Positions 6,672 through 11,496 of a stretch of DNA of 11,496 bases are shown one piece after another (position 1 is the first letter of the stretch; each line of letters begins with the position of its first letter). Source of the stretch: Phycisphaerales bacterium (lineage in GTDB: Bacteria > Planctomycetota > Phycisphaerae > Phycisphaerales > SM1A02). The notes below the pieces were generated by a model, which was not told the origin of the DNA, searched no databases, and saw only the letters and a list, made by a program, of their open reading frames with translations. The position numbers and the translations under genes were made by a program. The stretch is from contig SLDM01000050.1 of the NCBI GenBank assembly GCA_007125255.1, positions 1 through 11,496 on the forward strand, in the 5' to 3' direction.

Positions 6672-8033
6672 ATGAAACGCTGGCAACGCATTCTGGGCCC
6701 GACCGTACTCTCCGTTCTGACGCGCCTGGTCGTCAGCGTGATCATCATGGCCGCGTCCATCGGCATCGCGATCATCCTCATCGAAACGCGCCAGGAACCG
6801 GCGCAGACCGAACGGGACGAGTTCCGGCCGCAGATTCGTGTGATCGAGACCCGGCCGATGCTTGTCCACCGCCAGTGGGACGGCTTCGGCACCGCCTTCG
6901 CCCGGCACGCCGCCAACGTGGCGGCGGAAGTGCCCGGCGTGGTGATCGATCGCCCCGACACGATCGTCACCGGCCGAACCGTTCGGCAAGGCGAGGTCAT
7001 CGCCCGCCTCGATCCGATCGACTATGAAGAAGAAGTCGCCATGACCCGGCAGCGGATTCGGGAACTGGAAGCCCAGCTCGATCTGCTCGAGGTGGAACTG
7101 CGCACCTGGCTCATGCGGCTGGAACTCGCCCAGGAGGACGTCCGGTTCGCCGAAAAGGACTTTGAGCGGATTCAGGAGGCCCAGCAGCGCGGCGCCGCCA
7201 CCCAGCGCGAGGTCGACCAGAACCGTCAGATTCTGATCAATGCCAGTCAGAACGAGATCGCCGCCCAGGATCGAGTGGATTCCATTCTTCCCCGGCAATC
7301 GCAGCTTGAAGCGACTCGCGCCATGCAGACGGTTCAGCTTCGGATGGCGGAGAAGAACCTCCAGCGCACCACGATCCGCAGCCCGATCGACGGCATCATT
7401 CAACTGGTCGAAGTGGATCGAGGGGACAGCGTCCAGATGAATCAGCGCGTGGCGCGGATCGTCGATCTTCGCCGCATCGAGGTTCCGCTGCGCGTCCCGT
7501 CCGGAGCGCGGATGTTCATCGGGGAAGGCGACCGCGCGCAGCTGCTCAGCGAGACCGGCGGCCGACGACAGGTCTGGGAGGCGCAGATCACGCGCATCGC
7601 ACCGGAGGATGACGAGACCACGCGCACCATGACGGTCTTCGTGGATCTGGAGCAGTCTCCCGGCGATCGCGATCGACTCGCCCCGGGAAAATTCGTGCGC
7701 GGCATTGTCACTTCGCAGGCGAGCGAACGGCGTTCCGTGGTGCCTCGCCGCAGCGTGCGTCAGAATCAGATCCGTCTCATTGACGAGGACGGCGTTGTCA
7801 TCTCACGCCCGATCTTGATCGACTATCGTGTTCTGGAGCGGTTTCCCGAGCTGGGGGTCGATGACGAGAAGTGGATGGTGCTGACGGACCTGCTGGAGGA
7901 AGGAACGCTGGTGGTCTTCGACGCCTCCCGCGCTTTGGCCGACGGGACCCGGGTTGAGCCGATCATCGTCGGCCGCGAGAACAACCGGGCGGACATGGCC
8001 GGGCTTCCCGAAGGCGGGGAGCCCTCACCGTGA
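6672..8033 (+). CDS. RND efflux periplasmic adaptor (membrane fusion protein, HlyD/AcrA family)
   Basis: The 453-residue product is the periplasmic adaptor that links an RND pump to an outer-membrane channel. The N-terminus has a basic start (MKRWQR) and one hydrophobic segment at about 19-37. There is no cysteine anywhere, so it is anchored by this segment or exported by it, not lipidated. The biotinyl-lipoyl halves lie at about 85-120 (PGVVIDR, VRQGEVIARLDP) and 229-265 (TIRSPIDGIIQLVEVDRGDSV). Between them is a long coiled-coil hairpin (about 118-228) rich in Glu, Gln and Arg. A beta-barrel (about 268-350) and a membrane-proximal domain follow. The ATG at 6672 is preferred because the hydrophobic segment starts right after it. 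The frame stays open upstream to an ATG at 6606 and beyond, but that part is array-derived low complexity and includes the TACAAT box. No Shine-Dalgarno sequence is visible. Its stop overlaps the permease start. Confidence 0.94.
   Translation: MKRWQRILGPTVLSVLTRLVVSVIIMAASIGIAIILIETRQEPAQTERDEFRPQIRVIETRPMLVHRQWDGFGTAFARHAANVAAEVPGVVIDRPDTIVTGRTVRQGEVIARLDPIDYEEEVAMTRQRIRELEAQLDLLEVELRTWLMRLELAQEDVRFAEKDFERIQEAQQRGAATQREVDQNRQILINASQNEIAAQDRVDSILPRQSQLEATRAMQTVQLRMAEKNLQRTTIRSPIDGIIQLVEVDRGDSVQMNQRVARIVDLRRIEVPLRVPSGARMFIGEGDRAQLLSETGGRRQVWEAQITRIAPEDDETTRTMTVFVDLEQSPGDRDRLAPGKFVRGIVTSQASERRSVVPRRSVRQNQIRLIDEDGVVISRPILIDYRVLERFPELGVDDEKWMVLTDLLEEGTLVVFDASRALADGTRVEPIIVGRENNRADMAGLPEGGEPSP
8016..8021 (+). 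promoter_or_regulatory. Shine-Dalgarno sequence of the RND permease
   Basis: GGGGAG lies eight bases before the GTG at 8030, inside the last codons of the adaptor gene. It supports the GTG start, which overlaps the adaptor stop as GTGA, so translation of the two genes is likely coupled. Confidence 0.7.
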
Positions 8034-11000
8034 GCCTGCCCCGGTTCGGCGTGACCAATCCGGTTCCGGTGAACCTCCTGATGATGGCCTTCCTCATCGC
8101 GGGCTTCTACAGCGCGGTGACGATTCAGCGCGAGTTCTTTCCGGAGATTTCACCCGAAGCGGCGAGCGTCACCCTGGTGTACCCCGGCGCGACTCCCGAA
8201 GAGGTCGAGGAGGGGCTCGCCATCAAGGTCGAGGATCGTCTCGCGGAACTGCAGGAAGTGGAAAGGCTCACCACCACGCTCACCGAAGGCGGCGGCGGAA
8301 TCGTCGTTGAGTTCCGTGACAGCGTGCGTGATGTGTACCGCGCCACCGACGAAGTGCAGCGGGCGATCGACCAGCTGATGGATCTTCCCGAGGACGCCGA
8401 GCGCATCCGCGTCACGGAGTTTGAACCGCGCCTGCCGGTCATCATGGTCACGCTCTACGGCGATGCCGAAGAGAGCGCGATGAAACGCGCGATCCGCGGC
8501 GTGCGCGATGATCTTCAGTCGCTCTCCGGCATGGGCGAACTGCTGATCTCCGGGGTACGCGACTTCGAGATTCGTGTCGATGTCCGGCACGGTGCAGTGC
8601 TGGAGTACGGCATCAGCCTGCCCGAAATCACCGATGCGATCCGGCAATGGATGCGCGAAGTGCCCGGCGGCACGGTGCGCAGTGATCTGGGGACGATCAA
8701 TGTCCGTGTCATGGGAGTCGAAGAGCGCGCCGAAGCCATCCGGGAGATTGTCGTGCGCGGGGCTTCCGACGGCACGGTTCTGCGGGTCGCGGATCTGGCG
8801 GACGTGACCGAGGATTTCGAGGACGTAGAGCTCTCCCGCCGCTTCAACGGCCAGCGCGCCGTGAGCCTGACCGTCTTCAAGGTGGGTGATCAGGACATCG
8901 TTTCGATGGCCGAGATGGCCCGCTCGTACGTGGAAGGGCGAAACGGCGAGCCGTACCGGCCGCGCGGCTTTGAAAGAGCCGGCGCGGCTCTGCGTCACCT
9001 GGCCAGCGGCCGGGACGCCGAGGCGGAACGCACCGGTGGCTCCTCACGACGCCGGGCGTGGGAGCTGGGCGTCCATTCCACCAATCCCCTGCCCCCCGGA
9101 ACGCAGCTTGCGACACAGTCGGACCTCGCGCGATTCGTGGAAGGCCGGCTCGCCCTGCTCGGATCGAACGCCTTCTACGGCGCGATCCTCGTCTTCCTCA
9201 CGCTGCTGCTCTTTCTGAACTGGCGGGTCGCCTTCTGGGTCGGGGTGGGCTTGACCACGGTCTTCGCGGGCACGCTGGTCTTCATGGAGATGGCAGGGAT
9301 CACCCTCAACCTGCTCACCATGTTCGGTCTGATCGTAGTTCTGGGACTGCTCGTGGACGACGCCATCGTCGTCGCGGAGAACATCCAGGCGCGGCACGAT
9401 CAGGGCGAGCCGTCGCTGCCGGCCGCGATCAAGGGCGCCGAGCAGGTCTCCTGGCCGGTCGTGGCCACCGTGCTCACCAGTATCGTGGCGTTTCTGCCGT
9501 TGAGTTTCATCAAGGGCAGTATCGGTGACCTCCTCGGCGCGTTGCCGTTGGTGGTCACCTGCGCGCTGATCATGAGCCTGATTGAGTCCCTGCTCATTCT
9601 GCCCAGCCACATGGGGCACAGTCTCGCCAAACGCGACAAGCTGCGCCCGAACGGCAAGAGTTTCGTGCAGCGGTACGAAGAGTGGCGGGATCACCTCATC
9701 CTGGAGGTGGTGGTTCCGGCCTACGCCCGTCTGCTCGCGCTCTCGCTCAAGTTCCGTTACATCAGTCTTTCGATCGCCATCGCGAGCCTGGTGATCGTCA
9801 TCGGCATGATCGGCGGCGGGCTCGTGCCCTACACATTCCTCACCAGTGAGGATTCAGAGACCATCATCGTCGACATCCGCATGCCGATCGGAACTCCGAC
9901 GGCGCGAACGGAAGCGGTCGTCGCGCGATTCGAGGAAGCCGCGGCGGCCCAGCCGGAGACGCTGAGCATCAGCGCGATCATCGGAGAGCGATCGGATATC
10001 GATACCGGACAAACGAGCGCCGCTTCGACGCACCTCGCGCAGATGTTCATCGAGTTGTTGCCAACCGAGCAACGCGACCGGGAGTCGGCACGGGTCGTCG
10101 CCGCCATCCGGAACCATGTGGGCGTGGTGGAAGAAGCGGAACGGATCGCCTTCTCGGAGATCACCGGCGGACCCGGCGGACCGGACATTACCATCCGGGT
10201 GCGCGGCAACGACGAGTTCCAGATGCGCGAAGCCATCGAGCGCATCAAGGCCATGCTGCGCGGTTTCGATAAGGTCTACGACATCGCCGACGATGAGTCG
10301 CTCGGCCAGCGCGAACTGCAGTTCACCGTCCGGCCCGAAGGCGCGGCGCTGGGATTCACGGGATCGAACATCGCCAACCAGGTGCGCGGCGTCATCTTCG
10401 GACTGGACGCGCACACCTTCGCTGCGGAGCAGGAAGACATCGATGTGCGCATCCGGCTGGACGAAGCCACCCGCGGGAACATTCACGCGATTGAACAGCT
10501 CTGGGTAATCAGCCCGCAGGGACGTCCGGTTCCGCTGGTCGAGATCGCCGATATGGTCGAAACGACCGGGTATACCTCCATCCGCCGAATCGACCGCCAA
10601 CGCGCGATCACGGTGACGGCCGACACCGATCCGGACAGCAGTCCCGAGGACATTGTGCGCGATCTCAACCTCGATGAACTTCGCGCTTCCTTCCCCCGCC
10701 TTTCCATCGAGCTCGGAGGGCGACAGGAACAGCAGGCCGATGCGTTCGCGACCCTCCCGATCGGCTTCCTGGCCGCGCTGATCATGATCTACGTCATCCT
10801 GGCGTGGCTGTTTGCCAACTACATTCAGCCGATCGTGGTCATGTTCGCCATTCCCTTCGGCCTGATCGGTGTGGTGCTCGGACACCTCCTGCTCGGGTTC
10901 GACATGACGTTCCTGAGTCTGATCGGCTTCGTCGCCCTCAGCGGCGTGATCGTGAACGACTCGCTGATCCTGGTGAAGTTCTACAACAGCTGCCGCGCCA

Positions 11001-11317
11001 CCGGCATGGCGCTGCACGATTCCCTGATCGAAGCGGGCCGCAAGCGACTGCGGCCGATCTTCCTGACGACCGTGACGACGGTGCTGGGACTGACACCCCT
11101 GATGCTGGAGCAGTCCTTCCAGGCCCGGTTCCTCATCCCGATGGCGATCTCCATCGCGTTCGGACTGATGGGGGCCACGATCGTGATCCTGCTGGTCCTG
11201 CCCTGTCTGCTCGTCATCGTCGATGATCTCAAGCGCGGCGCGTACTACCTCTGGTTCGGCGAGCCGCGACCGGAACCGGCCGTTCGGGAGGCGCCGGCCG
11301 AATGGCGCGATGAATGA
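8030..11317 (+). CDS. RND efflux permease (AcrB/HAE-like)
   Basis: The 1095-residue inner-membrane pump is a proton-driven drug/proton antiporter by family. It has the two-fold RND layout: TM1 at about 12-30, a large periplasmic loop, TM2-TM6 from about 383 to 530, TM7 near 578-598, a second periplasmic loop, then TM8-TM12 from about 908 to 1065. The TM4 proton relay Asp443-Asp444 in LLVDDAIVV is intact. In TM11, Arg1006 and Thr1013 match conserved relay residues of AcrB. The TM10 Lys of AcrB is replaced: the motif is GVIVNDSLILV with Asn976. The distance from Asp444 to Asn976 is 532, the same as Asp408 to Lys940 in AcrB. Before TM2 there are about 36 extra, Arg/Gly/Ala-rich residues (roughly 303-352). 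The GTG start overlaps the adaptor stop by four bases. Substrate range is unknown, and the outer-membrane channel must be encoded elsewhere. Confidence 0.96.
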   Translation: MSLPRFGVTNPVPVNLLMMAFLIAGFYSAVTIQREFFPEISPEAASVTLVYPGATPEEVEEGLAIKVEDRLAELQEVERLTTTLTEGGGGIVVEFRDSVRDVYRATDEVQRAIDQLMDLPEDAERIRVTEFEPRLPVIMVTLYGDAEESAMKRAIRGVRDDLQSLSGMGELLISGVRDFEIRVDVRHGAVLEYGISLPEITDAIRQWMREVPGGTVRSDLGTINVRVMGVEERAEAIREIVVRGASDGTVLRVADLADVTEDFEDVELSRRFNGQRAVSLTVFKVGDQDIVSMAEMARSYVEGRNGEPYRPRGFERAGAALRHLASGRDAEAERTGGSSRRRAWELGVHSTNPLPPGTQLATQSDLARFVEGRLALLGSNAFYGAILVFLTLLLFLNWRVAFWVGVGLTTVFAGTLVFMEMAGITLNLLTMFGLIVVLGLLVDDAIVVAENIQARHDQGEPSLPAAIKGAEQVSWPVVATVLTSIVAFLPLSFIKGSIGDLLGALPLVVTCALIMSLIESLLILPSHMGHSLAKRDKLRPNGKSFVQRYEEWRDHLILEVVVPAYARLLALSLKFRYISLSIAIASLVIVIGMIGGGLVPYTFLTSEDSETIIVDIRMPIGTPTARTEAVVARFEEAAAAQPETLSISAIIGERSDIDTGQTSAASTHLAQMFIELLPTEQRDRESARVVAAIRNHVGVVEEAERIAFSEITGGPGGPDITIRVRGNDEFQMREAIERIKAMLRGFDKVYDIADDESLGQRELQFTVRPEGAALGFTGSNIANQVRGVIFGLDAHTFAAEQEDIDVRIRLDEATRGNIHAIEQLWVISPQGRPVPLVEIADMVETTGYTSIRRIDRQRAITVTADTDPDSSPEDIVRDLNLDELRASFPRLSIELGGRQEQQADAFATLPIGFLAALIMIYVILAWLFANYIQPIVVMFAIPFGLIGVVLGHLLLGFDMTFLSLIGFVALSGVIVNDSLILVKFYNSCRATGMALHDSLIEAGRKRLRPIFLTTVTTVLGLTPLMLEQSFQARFLIPMAISIAFGLMGATIVILLVLPCLLVIVDDLKRGAYYLWFGEPRPEPAVREAPAEWRDE

Positions 11318-11496
11318 GGGATCTCACTCGGAGGCACGGGGGCACGGGGGCACGGAGGGCAAGTGACGAAGTAACGGAGTGACGAAGTCATCGGGACAGG
11401 GGCGGTCCCTTCATGTGCGGCCGTCGGGGCTTCACCTCCACCAGGTTGGGCGGGAGACCTGCACCCCCAAACGGACGAACATGCTCGGCACACCAA
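11318..11496. other. Right-end region of uncertain coding status
   Basis: After the permease stop come the array and then about 100 bases that run to the window edge. Two short frames are open there: minus strand 11495 to 11388, ending in NLVEVKPRRPHMKGPP and a TGA (35 codons, open to the right), and plus strand from ATG 11413 (MCGRRGFTSTRLGG onwards, open to the right). Both use more T in third positions than the neighbouring genes and neither is recognised. A 5-base inverted repeat (GGGAC 11393-11397, GTCCC 11405-11409) lies just left of them. I cannot say which frame, if either, is real. Confidence 0.4.
11330..11390 (+). repeat. Degenerate 8-base-period tandem array, right copy
   Basis: On the plus strand GGCACGGG, GGCACGGG and GGCACGGA follow each other at 11333-11356. 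After GGGCAA come GTGACGAA, GTAACGGA and GTGACGAA at 11363-11386. It holds the same two unit types as the left array but in the opposite orientation, with exact matches of 18 and 19 bases to it. It starts 13 bases after the permease stop codon and has no obvious intrinsic terminator structure. Confidence 0.85.

Noticed and set aside
8936-9085. Compensated frameshift as the cause of the RND insert
   Set aside because: The other two frames across the segment do not give better RND-like sequence, and the frame enters and leaves the insert without a stop. The end (AWELGV, then PPGTQLATQSD) reads like genuine linker.
9854-11017. Long open frame on the minus strand opposite the RND permease (387 codons)
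   Set aside because: It is an antisense shadow of conserved membrane-pump coding sequence. The translation is Asp/His/Arg-rich and low in hydrophobic structure.
11312-11329. Hairpin overlapping the permease stop as a terminator
   Set aside because: The 7-base stem (GAATGAG with CTCACTC) has one A-C mismatch and no T-tract follows, so it is too weak to call.
1-11496. tRNA, rRNA or riboswitch genes
   Set aside because: Intergenic space totals only about 560 bases, and no T-arm, rRNA or known riboswitch core was seen in it by eye. A covariance-model scan would be needed to exclude small RNAs.

Overview
The window is GC-rich, densely coding bacterial DNA with no phage, plasmid, insertion-sequence or CRISPR signature in the parts I can read. 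Gram-negative-type RND efflux genes, a gatC-gatA pair and the style of the RND permease (long insert before the second membrane segment, TM10 motif VNDSL) suggest a planctomycete, possibly Phycisphaerae. That assignment is an impression from protein style, not a measurement.

Layout. (1) Left edge to 1355, plus strand: the 3' part of a signalling protein (end of a PAS-like domain, GAF domain, a helical linker resembling a histidine-kinase dimerisation domain without its histidine, and a complete receiver domain). (2) 1362-6353, minus strand: a tight cluster transcribed gatC > gatA > ROK-family sugar kinase > uvrB. gatC and gatA overlap by 4 bases, 13 bases separate gatA from the ROK gene, and 42 bases separate ROK from uvrB. 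That last gap carries a TACAAT box placed so that uvrB could also be read from its own nearly leaderless transcript. (3) 6354-6671: a divergent intergenic region of 318 bases with a two-copy 8-base tandem, an 8-base inverted repeat, a degenerate array of 8-base units and a second TACAAT box. (4) 6672-11317, plus strand: a two-gene efflux operon, membrane-fusion adaptor plus RND permease, joined by a 4-base GTGA overlap. No outer-membrane channel gene lies in the window. (5) 11318-11496: a second 8-base-unit array in the opposite orientation, then a region whose coding status is unclear.

How the genes fit together: gatC and gatA encode two of the three subunits of the tRNA-dependent amidotransferase, and gatB must be elsewhere. 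uvrB is the damage-verification helicase of nucleotide excision repair. The ROK kinase has no obvious functional link to either and is probably only co-transcribed. The adaptor and permease form one tripartite efflux system lacking its outer-membrane partner here.

Most of the window is ordinary housekeeping and transport. The points that stand out are the paired 8-base-period arrays flanking the efflux operon in inverted orientation, the receiver protein with a Gln where a histidine-kinase H-box His would be, a ROK kinase lacking the family's zinc ligands, an RND permease with about 36 extra residues and no TM10 lysine, and a candidate leaderless promoter for uvrB. I found no convincing evidence of a wholly new multi-gene system.
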